A DNA stretch of 17,336 nt from a gamma proteobacterium symbiont of Bathyaustriella thionipta (GTDB lineage Bacteria; Pseudomonadota; Gammaproteobacteria; Chromatiales; Chromatiaceae): contig JAHXHF010000372.1 of assembly GCA_025656895.1 (NCBI GenBank), positions 1 through 17,336 on the forward strand, written 5' to 3'. This document shows, in pieces, positions 8,204 to 16,006 of the stretch (position 1 is its first letter; every line of letters begins with the position of its first letter). Both the position numbers and the translations under genes were made by a program. The notes under the pieces were generated by a model. It was not told where the DNA came from, did not search any database, and was given only the letters and a program-made list of their open reading frames with translations.

Positions 8204-10572
8204 TATGCATCAACCTTTTGCAAGCTTATCCAACCCGTCATGCCACCTATTTGCTCTGTGCCGGGAATGGCCGCAGACAAGCGAACACAATGATCGGTAG
8301 TTGTATCATCGATACAAACAGAAAATTCAGCCTGTACATTATTCTGTGTAATACGCAACAAATCACCCGCTTGCACATCATAGTGGCGGGCAAGATCCGT
8401 ATTCATGCGCAACTGCTTCTGATCTGCATCACGGGTTTGCTGCAGTGGGCCGGCACGGCGCACCAGTGCATCCACTGAATAAATGGGCAACTCCGCCAGA
8501 CGTACAACGGCCTGTTCATCGTCAGATTGCAGATTCAAGGCATCCAGGGTATTGGCCTTGATACGGTTATCCGCCGGCAAATCAGCCACAGCAGCCTGCC
8601 ATTCCGACAGAACATCGGCCGCACTGTTGTATTCAAAACCTTCCTGATCCAGCAGATTCCCCAGTACCCGTAACACTTTCCAGCCCGGACGGGCCTCACC
8701 AGGGGGCGCGAGTAAACCCTGCGCAGACTGACACTCGGCGGCTGCATTCAGATAACTGCCCGCTGTTTCAGCCGCCACCGATACAGGAAGCAAAATATCG
8801 GCCATCGCTTCCAGATGTTCATTACGCCAGGCTGACAGGGCAATTAATGTCGGCACGGACGCCAATGCCTGCAACATGGATTCACCAGCCGGCAGGTCAT
8901 ATTGCGGCTCTACACCCATAAGGATGACTGTTTTCAGGTCAGCCAGCGGCAGCTCGGCGGCATTTTTACCGGGCGTTTCAATACTTGTACCAGCAACACC
9001 GTGCATAGGCACAGCACCCGCCAAAGTTCCACCAAAACCATTCGCGCCCAGTGGCAGAAAGCCGGTTTTACTGCCCGTCGCTTCACTCAGTGCACGCGTC
9101 AGTTCAAGCAACACCGCAAAATCAGGATGATGCATGGCCTGCATGCCCAGCAACAGCAAGCTTTCATCCTGTTGTTTGAGCGAATCGGCAATCTGTTGAT
9201 GCGCATCTGCAGGCCTGGCAGCCGCTATTAATTCAGCCGCAACGCCGCTTGAGCGGGCTCCGGCAGCGGCCGCAACGGCCGCCAGTTCTGCCACCATGCG
9301 CGCCGCATGGGTGACGATATGAGTGGCATCAAAGGTATGCTCATAATGCGCCGCATTAATAAAGGTCACTTGCGCACCGGCCAAAGCCGCCTTGCGTAAA
9401 CGATGACCCAGTATCGGCTGATCTTTGCGAATATTGGAACCAATCAGCAGTACAGATTGCTGTTTTTCAAGAGCTTCCACAGAAACGCCCAACCAGGGGA
9501 AAACCGGCATGACACTGTCAGCACGAAAATCAATTTGCTGCAGGCGATAATCAATATGAGAACTACCCAGACCGCGCAACAATTTCTGCAGCAGGAACAT
9601 TTCTTCCAGGGTGGAACTGGCGCTTACCAAAGCCCCCGATTGCTCCGCAGAGGATTGTAAAGCGGTGGCTACGGCCTGCAATGCCTCCTGCCAGCTAACT
9701 TCTTCCCAGCGACCCTGCTTTTTCAGCATGGGCACCGTCAAACGGTCTTCGCCATTCAAACCCAGATAGGAAAACCGGTCCCGATCGGAAATCCAGCTTT
9801 CATTAAGACTTTCATTATCCCTGGGCACAACACGCATCAATTCATTTCGGCGTATATGCGCATAGGTATTGGAGCCGACACAATCATGCGTGGCAATCGA
9901 GGCCTGTTCCTGCAGTTCCCAGGCACGCGCCTGATAACGAAACGGTTTGGAGGTCAGCGCGCCCACCGGACATAAATCAATGATATTGGCGGACAGTTCC
10001 GAATCGACACTGCGTTCAATAAATGTGCCGATCTGCATGTGCTCACCACGACCGGTTGCGCCCAGTTCACGCACACCGGCAACCTCCGCACCAAAGCGCA
10101 CGCAACGCGTACAATGAATACAACGGGTCAGTTCGGTGGCGACCAGCGGGCCTATGTCCTTGTCTTTTACAACCCGCTTGCCTTCGCTATAGCGGGATAC
10201 ATCACCACCGTAAGCGACCGCAACATCCTGTAGCTCGCACTCACCACCCTGATCACAGATAGGACAATCGAGAGGGTGGTTAATCAGCAGAAATTCCATC
10301 GTACCTTTCTGCGCGGCCAGAGCCAGAGGAGATTTGGTAAATACTTTCATGCCCTCATTGACCGGCGTTGCACAGGCCGGCAGTGGCTTGGGCGCTTTTT
10401 CAACCTCAACCAGACACATGCGGCAATTAGCGGCCACCGACAGCTTTTTATGGTAGCAAAAGCGAGGTACGCTAATACCCGCCGCATCGGTTGCCTCTAT
10501 CAGCATAGAGCCAGGCCGGGCCTGCAAGGGCTGACCATCAACTTCAATTGTAACCAGGGAATCGTCCGTCAT
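8203..10572 (-). CDS. nuoG: NADH-quinone oxidoreductase subunit G
   Basis: This is the largest peripheral-arm subunit (789 residues; mitochondrial 75-kDa/NDUFS1), which relays electrons from NuoF to NuoI. The N-terminal domain carries N1b (Cys39, 50, 53, 67), N5 (His99, Cys103, 106, 112) and N4 (Cys151, 154, 157, 201). The next domain, from about 215, is of the molybdopterin-oxidoreductase type, used here only structurally. The position of the extra N7 cluster, present in E. coli NuoG, contains a single cysteine (Cys231, in THDCVGSN), so N7 cannot form. This matches the mitochondrial-like NuoG class. The C-terminal half is more variable and alanine-rich, as is usual. The gap to nuoF is 11 bases, and the Shine-Dalgarno sequence is weak. 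Confidence 0.97.
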   Translation of the reverse strand: MTDDSLVTIEVDGQPLQARPGSMLIEATDAAGISVPRFCYHKKLSVAANCRMCLVEVEKAPKPLPACATPVNEGMKVFTKSPLALAAQKGTMEFLLINHPLDCPICDQGGECELQDVAVAYGGDVSRYSEGKRVVKDKDIGPLVATELTRCIHCTRCVRFGAEVAGVRELGATGRGEHMQIGTFIERSVDSELSANIIDLCPVGALTSKPFRYQARAWELQEQASIATHDCVGSNTYAHIRRNELMRVVPRDNESLNESWISDRDRFSYLGLNGEDRLTVPMLKKQGRWEEVSWQEALQAVATALQSSAEQSGALVSASSTLEEMFLLQKLLRGLGSSHIDYRLQQIDFRADSVMPVFPWLGVSVEALEKQQSVLLIGSNIRKDQPILGHRLRKAALAGAQVTFINAAHYEHTFDATHIVTHAARMVAELAAVAAAAGARSSGVAAELIAAARPADAHQQIADSLKQQDESLLLLGMQAMHHPDFAVLLELTRALSEATGSKTGFLPLGANGFGGTLAGAVPMHGVAGTSIETPGKNAAELPLADLKTVILMGVEPQYDLPAGESMLQALASVPTLIALSAWRNEHLEAMADILLPVSVAAETAGSYLNAAAECQSAQGLLAPPGEARPGWKVLRVLGNLLDQEGFEYNSAADVLSEWQAAVADLPADNRIKANTLDALNLQSDDEQAVVRLAELPIYSVDALVRRAGPLQQTRDADQKQLRMNTDLARHYDVQAGDLLRITQNNVQAEFSVCIDDTTTDHCVRLSAAIPGTEQIGGMTGWISLQKVDA

Positions 10573-10583
10573 CGCTCAGTCCG

Positions 10584-11855
10584 TCAGGCTCCAACCATGC
10601 AGGTTTTATGGTCAATGTGATATTGAAATTCATCACGATAATATTTCAGGAATCCGGCAACCGGCATGGCGGCCGCGTCACCTAAAGCACAAATGGTACG
10701 ACCCTGTATTTTGGCAGCCACATCATCCAGTAAATCAAGATCTTCAGCCCGGCCACGACCGTGTTCTATACGGTGAATAACCCGATGCATCCAGCCGGTG
10801 CCTTCCCGACAGGGGGTACATTGACCGCAGGATTCTTCATAATAAAAATAGGACATACGATCCAGCACTTTCACCATACAGTTGCTGTCATCCATCACGA
10901 TAACCGCACCCGAACCCAGCATGGAACCTGCGTTGGCGATTGAATCGTAATCCATATTCAGATCCATCATTTGCTCCCCCGGAATCACAGGAGAGGATGA
11001 ACCACCGGGAATGACGGCTTTCAGCTTATGTCCTTGACGTACGCCGCCGGCCATTTCCAGCAGAGTGGCAAAGGGTGTTCCCATAGGCACTTCAAAGTTA
11101 CCCGGGCGATTGACGTTGCCGGAAACCGAAAATAATTTACAGCCACCACTGTTTTTTACTCCCAGATCACGAAACCATTCAGGACCCTGGCGCAATATAT
11201 CCGGTATGGAGGCTAATGATTCGGTGTTGTTAATGACCGTAGGACGACCGTATAAACCAAAATGAGCCGGAAAAGGTGGTTTGTATCTGGGCTGGCCTTT
11301 TTTTCCTTCCAGCGATTCCAGCAAAGCGGTTTCTTCCCCGCAGATATAGGCACCACCACCTAAATGGCTGTGCACATCATAATCAAAACCGGAGCCGAGA
11401 ATATTGTTCCCCAGTAAACCCGCTTCCCGCGCTTCTGCAAGAGCGGCCTCAAAACGTTCATAGGGTTCACGGAACTCACCGCGAATATAGTTGTAACCGG
11501 CGCTAGCACCAATTGCATAGCCCGCGATAATCATGCCTTCTATGAGAGCATGTGGATTGTAGCGCAGAATATCCCGGTCTTTGAAAGTACCCGGTTCACC
11601 TTCATCTGAATTGCACACGATATATTTATCGCCCGGTGCATTGCGCTGGATAAAACTCCATTTCAGGCCGGTTGGAAAACCTGCCCCGCCGCGACCGCGC
11701 AAACCGGATATCTTGACCTGTTCAATAATGTCGGCCGGATCGGTTTTCTGTTGCAGAATCTGCCGCAGTGCATCATAGCCGGCTTCACTTTGGTACTGTG
11801 ACAGCAGCCAGGAGCGATCCTTATCCAGTGTTCTGAAACAAACTTCATTTACCAT
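10584..11855 (-). CDS. nuoF: NADH-quinone oxidoreductase subunit F (NADH- and FMN-binding)
   Basis: This is the entry point of complex I: it binds NADH and FMN and passes electrons to cluster N3. It has 423 residues (E. coli 445). The glycine-rich FMN/NADH motif GRGGAGFPTGLKW is at 54-66, GGGAYICGEETALLESLEG at 167-185 and GRPTVINNTESL at 203-214. The 4Fe-4S N3 ligands are Cys343, 346 and 349 in ESCGQCTPCREG, plus Cys389 in GRTICALGD. It starts 3 bases after the nuoE stop, with a GGA 8-9 bases upstream. The protein is cytoplasmic and partners with NuoE and NuoG. Confidence 0.98.
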   Translation of the reverse strand: MVNEVCFRTLDKDRSWLLSQYQSEAGYDALRQILQQKTDPADIIEQVKISGLRGRGGAGFPTGLKWSFIQRNAPGDKYIVCNSDEGEPGTFKDRDILRYNPHALIEGMIIAGYAIGASAGYNYIRGEFREPYERFEAALAEAREAGLLGNNILGSGFDYDVHSHLGGGAYICGEETALLESLEGKKGQPRYKPPFPAHFGLYGRPTVINNTESLASIPDILRQGPEWFRDLGVKNSGGCKLFSVSGNVNRPGNFEVPMGTPFATLLEMAGGVRQGHKLKAVIPGGSSSPVIPGEQMMDLNMDYDSIANAGSMLGSGAVIVMDDSNCMVKVLDRMSYFYYEESCGQCTPCREGTGWMHRVIHRIEHGRGRAEDLDLLDDVAAKIQGRTICALGDAAAMPVAGFLKYYRDEFQYHIDHKTCMVGA

Positions 11856-11858
11856 GAG

Positions 11859-12374
11859 TTAATCCAGGCCTTCCAAAATAGAATCAATCAGTTCCGGTGT
11901 CAGATTCTCGTAATACTTATCCGCAATCTGCATCATGGGTGCTCCACCGCAGGCACCCAGACATTCCACTTCTTTCAGGGAATAACGGCCATCATCGGTA
12001 ATTTCACCAAAATCAATACCCAGTTTCTCGTTCAGGTGCGACACAATACGATCACTGCCATTGATCATGCAGGATACATTGGTACACACACAAATCTTGT
12101 GCTTGCCAACCGGTTTCAATTCATACATGGAATAAAAACTGGCTACTTCATAAACAGCAATAGGCGGCATATCCAGATACGCAGCCACTCTATCCATTTG
12201 TTCAGTGGTGAGTGAACCGTTACCGGATTCCTGCACAATCATCAGGGCTGCCATTACCGCAGATTGTTTCCATTCATCCGGATACTTGGCTACCCACTGA
12301 TCAATCTGCTGTTTGACATCATCACTGAACAGCGTGTTCTTATCCTGGTTTTGCAGAGAATTCGTCATACTCAT
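11859..12374 (-). CDS. nuoE: NADH-quinone oxidoreductase subunit E (2Fe-2S)
   Basis: This 171-residue, thioredoxin-fold, 24-kDa-type subunit binds cluster N1a next to the FMN of NuoF. The four ligands follow the family spacing exactly: Cys97-x4-Cys102-x35-Cys138-x3-Cys142 (CTNVSC and ECLGACGGAPM). A helical N-terminal domain at about 15-80 contains the PPIAVYEVASFYSMY motif. The first ATG overlaps the nuoD TAA by one base (TAATG); a second ATG two codons later could also serve, as neither has a strong Shine-Dalgarno sequence. Confidence 0.97.
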   Translation of the reverse strand: MSMTNSLQNQDKNTLFSDDVKQQIDQWVAKYPDEWKQSAVMAALMIVQESGNGSLTTEQMDRVAAYLDMPPIAVYEVASFYSMYELKPVGKHKICVCTNVSCMINGSDRIVSHLNEKLGIDFGEITDDGRYSLKEVECLGACGGAPMMQIADKYYENLTPELIDSILEGLD

Positions 12375-13627
12375 TACCGGTCGATTTCGCCAAAAACCAC
12401 ATCCATGGTGCCGATTACCGCCACCACATCAGCCAGCATGTGTCCTTTAACCATTTCATTCATAGCCGCCATGTGTGGAAAGCCGGGAGCGCGTACTTTC
12501 AAACGGTACGGCTTATTGGCTCCGTCGGAAATAATGTAACAACCAAATTCGCCTTTGGGCGCTTCCACCGCCGCATAGATCTCACCTTCCGGCGGACAAT
12601 AACCCTCAGTGAATAATTTGAAATGATGAATCAGGGCTTCCATATCATCTTTCATGGCTTCACGGCCGGGTGGGGTTACTTTATGGTCATCCAGCATGAC
12701 CGGGCCGGGATTGCTTCGCAGCCAGTCCACGCATTGTTTGATAATACGGTTGGATTGGCGCATTTCTTCAATACGCACCAGATAACGATCATAACAATCG
12801 CCGGTTTTACCCACCGGAATATCAAAATCCACCCGGTCATAAGCCGCATAAGGCTGTTTTTTGCGTAAATCCCAGGCTACTCCCGAGCCACGCAACATAG
12901 GGCCGCTAAAACCCAGCTGAAAAGCACGCTGCTGATCCACAACAGCAATACCTACCAGACGCTGTTTCCAGATACGGTTATCGGTCAGCAGCGTTTCGTA
13001 TTCATCCACATAGGTCGGGAAGCGCTGGGTGAAATCTTCAATGAAATCCAGCAAAGAGCCGCCACGAGCCTCATTGCGACGCTTGATATCTTTATCACTG
13101 GTCCAGTTATTGGGGGAGAATTCCGGCATCTTGTCAGGCAGATCACGATAAACACCGCCGGGACGATAATAAGTGGCATGCATACGCGCACCGGAAACCG
13201 CTTCGTAGCAATCCATCAGGTCTTCACGCTCACGAAAAGCATACAAAAAGACCGTCATGGCGCCCACATCCAGCGCATGGGCTCCCAACCACATCAGGTG
13301 GTTAAGAATACGGGTTATTTCATCAAACAGGGTACGAATGTATTGCGCACGAATGGGCGCTTCCACACCCAGAAGTTTTTCAATGGCACGCACATAGCCG
13401 TGTTCGTTACACATCATGGATACGTAATCCAGCCGATCCATATAACCGATACTCTGGTTGTAAGGCTTGCTTTCGGCCAGTTTTTCAGTGCCACGATGCA
13501 ATAAACCGACATGTGGATCAGCACGCTCGATCACTTCGCCATCCATTTCCAGGATCAGGCGCAATACACCATGCGCGGCCGGATGCTGGGGACCAAAGTT
13601 AAGCGTGTAGTTACGAATTTCAGGCAT
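12374..13627 (-). CDS. nuoD: NADH-quinone oxidoreductase subunit D (49-kDa type)
   Basis: This subunit forms the quinone-binding pocket with NuoB and NuoH and descends from the large subunit of NiFe hydrogenases. I place the start at the ATG of MPEIRNYTLNFGPQ (417 residues, the normal family length). It has a good AAAGG 8 bases upstream, whereas the frame stays open 16 codons further with no support. Quinone-site residues are present: His19 in GPQHPAAHGVLRL and Tyr68 in MDRLDYVSMM, which keep the 49-residue spacing known for the T. thermophilus His38/Tyr87 pair. An HRGTEKLAE motif follows at 44-52. It overlaps nuoC by 8 bases. Being separate from nuoC, it differs from the fused E. coli NuoCD. 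Confidence 0.97.
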   Translation of the reverse strand: MPEIRNYTLNFGPQHPAAHGVLRLILEMDGEVIERADPHVGLLHRGTEKLAESKPYNQSIGYMDRLDYVSMMCNEHGYVRAIEKLLGVEAPIRAQYIRTLFDEITRILNHLMWLGAHALDVGAMTVFLYAFREREDLMDCYEAVSGARMHATYYRPGGVYRDLPDKMPEFSPNNWTSDKDIKRRNEARGGSLLDFIEDFTQRFPTYVDEYETLLTDNRIWKQRLVGIAVVDQQRAFQLGFSGPMLRGSGVAWDLRKKQPYAAYDRVDFDIPVGKTGDCYDRYLVRIEEMRQSNRIIKQCVDWLRSNPGPVMLDDHKVTPPGREAMKDDMEALIHHFKLFTEGYCPPEGEIYAAVEAPKGEFGCYIISDGANKPYRLKVRAPGFPHMAAMNEMVKGHMLADVVAVIGTMDVVFGEIDR

Positions 13628-14330
13628 CGTCGCCACCTTTCTCAGATAATACCTGGTCGGAAACAAAACGACCATCCTGGCGAATTACGCGCGGCACCAA
13701 TACTCTGGGTTCAATTTCAACCTCGGCATACACCACCCGCTGACGTTCCGGGTCATAATGCATTTCCACATGCCCGCTCAGGGGGAAATCTTTGCGGAAA
13801 GGATGTCCGACAAAGCCATAATCGGTCAGAATACGACGCAAATCAGGATGGCCGTTAAATAAAATGCCATACATATCAAAGGCTTCACGCTCAAACCAGT
13901 CTGCGGAGCTCCATACACCAACCACAGAATCCAGCATGGGTGGATTGCCTGGCGCGTACACTTTCAGGCGTAAACGCACATTATTTTGTATCGACAACAG
14001 CTGATAAACCGCCGCAAATCGATGCGGATCATCCTCGGCGACGAAATCAGCCCGATCAACCCCGCGACCAAAGCCTGTGCTGGAAGCCGTTTCAGTAGCC
14101 CATTCAGATTGGCCATACGCCGAATAATCAACGCCGCAAACGTCAATCAGCTGTTCAAAACCGAAAGCCTTGTGTGAACGCAGTATCAGTGCCACCTCGA
14201 CCAGTTGTTCGGCCGGCAGGGTAAGGATCATCTGCCCGAGAACCACTTCGACTGTACAGTCATAGTCTTCAAGATACTCTTCCAGAGCATCCTCTAGCTT
14301 TTGCAATTTATCTGAAAGGGGGGCTGTCAT
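13620..14330 (-). CDS. nuoC: NADH-quinone oxidoreductase subunit C (30-kDa type)
   Basis: This 236-residue peripheral-arm subunit packs against NuoD and helps shape the connecting module. The 30-kDa signature is at 147-168: the EREAFDMYGILF part is followed by NGHPDLRRIL and then GHPFRKDFPL. An insert-like stretch around 73-102 (QSEWATETASSTGFGRG) accounts for its being longer than the shortest homologues; from memory, similar inserts occur in other proteobacterial NuoC proteins. The ATG has AGGTG 9 bases upstream, overlapping the nuoB end region, with an 11-base gap after the nuoB stop. The acidic N-terminal helix (1-25) is a little unusual. Confidence 0.96.
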   Translation of the reverse strand: MTAPLSDKLQKLEDALEEYLEDYDCTVEVVLGQMILTLPAEQLVEVALILRSHKAFGFEQLIDVCGVDYSAYGQSEWATETASSTGFGRGVDRADFVAEDDPHRFAAVYQLLSIQNNVRLRLKVYAPGNPPMLDSVVGVWSSADWFEREAFDMYGILFNGHPDLRRILTDYGFVGHPFRKDFPLSGHVEMHYDPERQRVVYAEVEIEPRVLVPRVIRQDGRFVSDQVLSEKGGDDA

Positions 14331-14341
14331 TCTGCTAACAC

Positions 14342-14818
14342 CTAGCGCGCTATCGTATTGGTACGATGAATTTTTTGCTGTAACTGCAAAATTCCGTACA
14401 ACAAGGCTTCAGCCGTAGGCGGGCAGCCCGGCACATATACATCCACCGGCACAATGCGATCACAACCACGAACCACAGCATAGGAATAATGGTAATAACC
14501 GCCACCATTCGCACAGGAACCCATGGAAATCACCCAGCGTGGCTCTGCCATCTGGTCATAGACCTTGCGCAGAGCCGGAGCCATTTTATTCACCAGGGTA
14601 CCGGCTACAATCATGACATCAGACTGGCGCGGGCTGGGTCTGAAAATAATACCGAAGCGATCCAGGTCATAACGTGAAGCGCCGGCCTGCATCATTTCCA
14701 CCGCGCAACAGGCCAGACCAAAAGTCATGGGCCACATAGAACCGGTTCGCGCCCAGTTTATGAGCGAATCCAGACTGGTCGTTACCACCCCTTTTTCAAG
14801 TACGCCCTCTATTCCCAT
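14342..14818 (-). CDS. nuoB: NADH-quinone oxidoreductase subunit B (cluster N2)
   Basis: This subunit (PSST/NDUFS7) holds N2, the final 4Fe-4S cluster, which reduces quinone. Ligands, numbered from the chosen start, are the adjacent pair Cys37-Cys38 (GLACCAVEMM), Cys102 (SMGSCANGGG) and Cys132 (VPGCPPTAEAL). I chose the start MGIEGVLEKGVV (158 residues), which has AAGG about 10 bases upstream and matches the usual N-terminus. An in-frame ATG seven codons earlier has no Shine-Dalgarno sequence and encodes an atypical Cys-containing extension. The start overlaps the nuoA stop by 10 bases. Confidence 0.97.
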   Translation of the reverse strand: MGIEGVLEKGVVTTSLDSLINWARTGSMWPMTFGLACCAVEMMQAGASRYDLDRFGIIFRPSPRQSDVMIVAGTLVNKMAPALRKVYDQMAEPRWVISMGSCANGGGYYHYSYAVVRGCDRIVPVDVYVPGCPPTAEALLYGILQLQQKIHRTNTIAR

Positions 14819-15165
14819 TCCAGCGCACCCTTCTTCCATTCATAGATAAAACCGACAACCAGCACACCCAGAAATACAAACATGGCCAGCATGCCAACTA
14901 CGCCGATATCATCCAGTACCACCGCCCAGGGAAACAAAAAGGCGATTTCCAGATCAAAAATAATGAACAGGATAGCCACCAGATAATAGCGCACATCAAA
15001 CTTCATGCGCGCATCTTCAAAGGCTTCAAAACCGCATTCAAAGGGCGTGTTTTTTTCGCCATAAGGCTTATGCGGCCCCAGCAACATGCCGGCAAACAGC
15101 ACAACAGCGCCGATAACCATGCCTACAGCAATGAAAATAATAACCGGCAGATAATTTGCGAGCAT
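14809..15165 (-). CDS. nuoA: NADH-quinone oxidoreductase subunit A
   Basis: This is the first gene of the nuo operon, encoding the small membrane subunit (bacterial ND3; 118 residues, three helices at about 6-30, 60-82 and 88-109). The long loop between helices 1 and 2 contains YGEKNTPFECGFEAFEDAR (35-53), including the cysteine whose accessibility reports the active/deactive state in mitochondrial ND3. Helix 2 keeps the acidic pair Asp71 and Glu73 in FDLEIAFLFPW. A strong AAAGGGG lies about 6 bases before the ATG. It is preceded by the inferred nuo promoter, with a leader of about 72 bases. Confidence 0.97.
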   Translation of the reverse strand: MLANYLPVIIFIAVGMVIGAVVLFAGMLLGPHKPYGEKNTPFECGFEAFEDARMKFDVRYYLVAILFIIFDLEIAFLFPWAVVLDDIGVVGMLAMFVFLGVLVVGFIYEWKKGALEWE

Positions 15166-15243
15166 TAGATCCCCTTTATAAGGCCGTCATCCGAAGAACA
15201 TGCCTTAACCCTTGTGTTCAGCGTGCCCAAGCGCGAACCCAGA

Positions 15244-15273
15244 AGTCTAGTGCATATAAAACCTTTGTGTCAA
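15244..15273 (-). promoter_or_regulatory. Sigma-70-type promoter of the nuo operon
   Basis: On the minus strand a perfect TTGACA -35 box (15268-15273) and TAGACT (15244-15249, 4 of 6 matches) are 18 bases apart. Initiation is expected near 15237, giving a leader of about 72 bases ahead of nuoA. The stretch upstream of the -35 box (15274-15306) is rich in A and T tracts, compatible with an UP element. It sits between the tRNA terminator and nuoA, where the operon promoter is needed. Confidence 0.7.
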
Positions 15274-15307
15274 GCCGGGAAATTTATTGTTTTTTGTTGG
15301 AAAACAG

Positions 15308-15318
15308 TTGCTTAGCAA
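15308..15318. promoter_or_regulatory. Palindrome upstream of the nuo promoter, candidate operator
   Basis: TTGCT and AGCAA are perfect inverted arms around one central base. The palindrome is centred about 76 bases before the expected nuo start site, a distance where activators can bind. It does not match the FNR, ArcA or CRP consensus well. It could be chance in an A/T-rich region. Confidence 0.25.
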
Positions 15319-15330
15319 TATTTATTATGC

Positions 15331-15368
15331 TTATAAAAAAACGGTATTCAAACTTGCTGAATACCGTT
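15331..15368 (-). terminator. Intrinsic terminator of the tpiA-secG-tRNA-Leu unit
   Basis: Read on the minus strand, AACGGTATTCA and TGAATACCGTT form an 11-bp perfect stem around a 7-base loop (15351-15357), followed directly by a run of seven T. It begins about 10 bases after the tRNA CCA end. This is a strong classical Rho-independent terminator. It separates the tRNA transcript from the nuo promoter downstream. Confidence 0.9.
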
Positions 15369-15378
15369 CTTTACATTA

Positions 15379-15463
15379 TGGTGCCGATGGCCGGACTTGA
15401 ACCGGCACGGCTTACGCCACCGCCCCCTCAAGACGGCGTGTCTACCAATTCCACCACATCGGC
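15379..15463 (-). tRNA. tRNA-Leu (anticodon GAG), CCA encoded
   Basis: The minus strand folds as an 85-base type II tRNA. The acceptor arms are GCCGATG and CATCGGC, followed by discriminator A and encoded CCA (15379-15381). The D-arm region is GTGGAATTGGTAGACAC. The anticodon stem is CCGTC/GGCGG with loop TTGAGGG, which gives anticodon GAG (reads CUC and CUU). There is a variable arm, and a T-arm with loop sequence GGTTCAAGTCC. It closely resembles E. coli leuU, which also lies directly after secG. Only 5 bases separate it from the secG stop, so it must be cut out of the secG transcript by RNase P. A terminator follows. Confidence 0.97.
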
Positions 15464-15468
15464 TTGAT

Positions 15469-15993
15469 CTACTGGCCCGGCTGCCCTTCTTCCATAATAT
15501 CGGTCTGGAAAGATTCTGCATCAGCGGGCGGAGCGGCCATTTCTTCCGTTGTATTATTTTCTGCAGCAGGCGCTTCCTGAACCTCAATATTAGCCGGAAC
15601 CTCATTGGCAGCCGCTTGTGCCTGTGGCTGCGGTTCCAGATAAACACCGACAGAGCGCGGTACTTCCGCATCCACACCCTCTGCTGCAGGTTTGGCTTCA
15701 TCGGCCGGTATTACAACGGCTTCAGCGGCCTCGTCTTCCTGCATAAAGCGTTCCTGCTTACCACTGTCCAGGGCAAACATAGCCAGGGTGACACTGCTGA
15801 TAAAAAATATGGTTGCCAGTATAGCTGTTGTCTTGGTCAGAAAGGACCCCGATCCCTGAGCACCAAACACCGTAGAGGACGCACCGCTACCAAAAGCCGC
15901 CCCGGCATCAGCGCCTTTACCATGCTGGATCAGTATCAGGCCGATCAGAGCAATCGAAACGGCCAAATGAATTACTACCACTATCGCTTGCAT
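15469..15993 (-). CDS. secG: Protein-export membrane protein SecG, with long acidic tail
   Basis: SecG is the accessory subunit of the SecYEG translocon and helps SecA-driven export. The first 77 residues are typical: TM1 at about 2-23 with LILIQHGKGADAGAAFG after it, the conserved GSGASSTVFGAQGSGSFLT loop (36-54), and TM2 at about 56-75. The protein then continues to 174 residues, against 110 in E. coli. The tail (78-174) is low in complexity and rich in A, P, E and Q, with about 22 acidic and 4 basic residues. It is probably disordered and, if topology follows E. coli SecG, periplasmic. The start has AAGG about 10 bases upstream, overlapping the end of tpiA (13-base gap). Confidence 0.95.
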   Translation of the reverse strand: MQAIVVVIHLAVSIALIGLILIQHGKGADAGAAFGSGASSTVFGAQGSGSFLTKTTAILATIFFISSVTLAMFALDSGKQERFMQEDEAAEAVVIPADEAKPAAEGVDAEVPRSVGVYLEPQPQAQAAANEVPANIEVQEAPAAENNTTEEMAAPPADAESFQTDIMEEGQPGQ

Positions 15994-16006
15994 ATTTAAT
16001 TAACCT

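Noticed and set aside
13628..13675. Sixteen-codon N-terminal extension of nuoD
   Set aside because: The downstream ATG has a good AAAGG and matches the normal NuoD N-terminus and length. The extension lies inside nuoC and is not family-like.
15397..15999. A 200-codon open frame on the plus strand, opposite secG and running over the tRNA
   Set aside because: It is antisense to a clear secG and crosses a tRNA gene. The translation is rich in Arg, Cys and Phe with no family resemblance.
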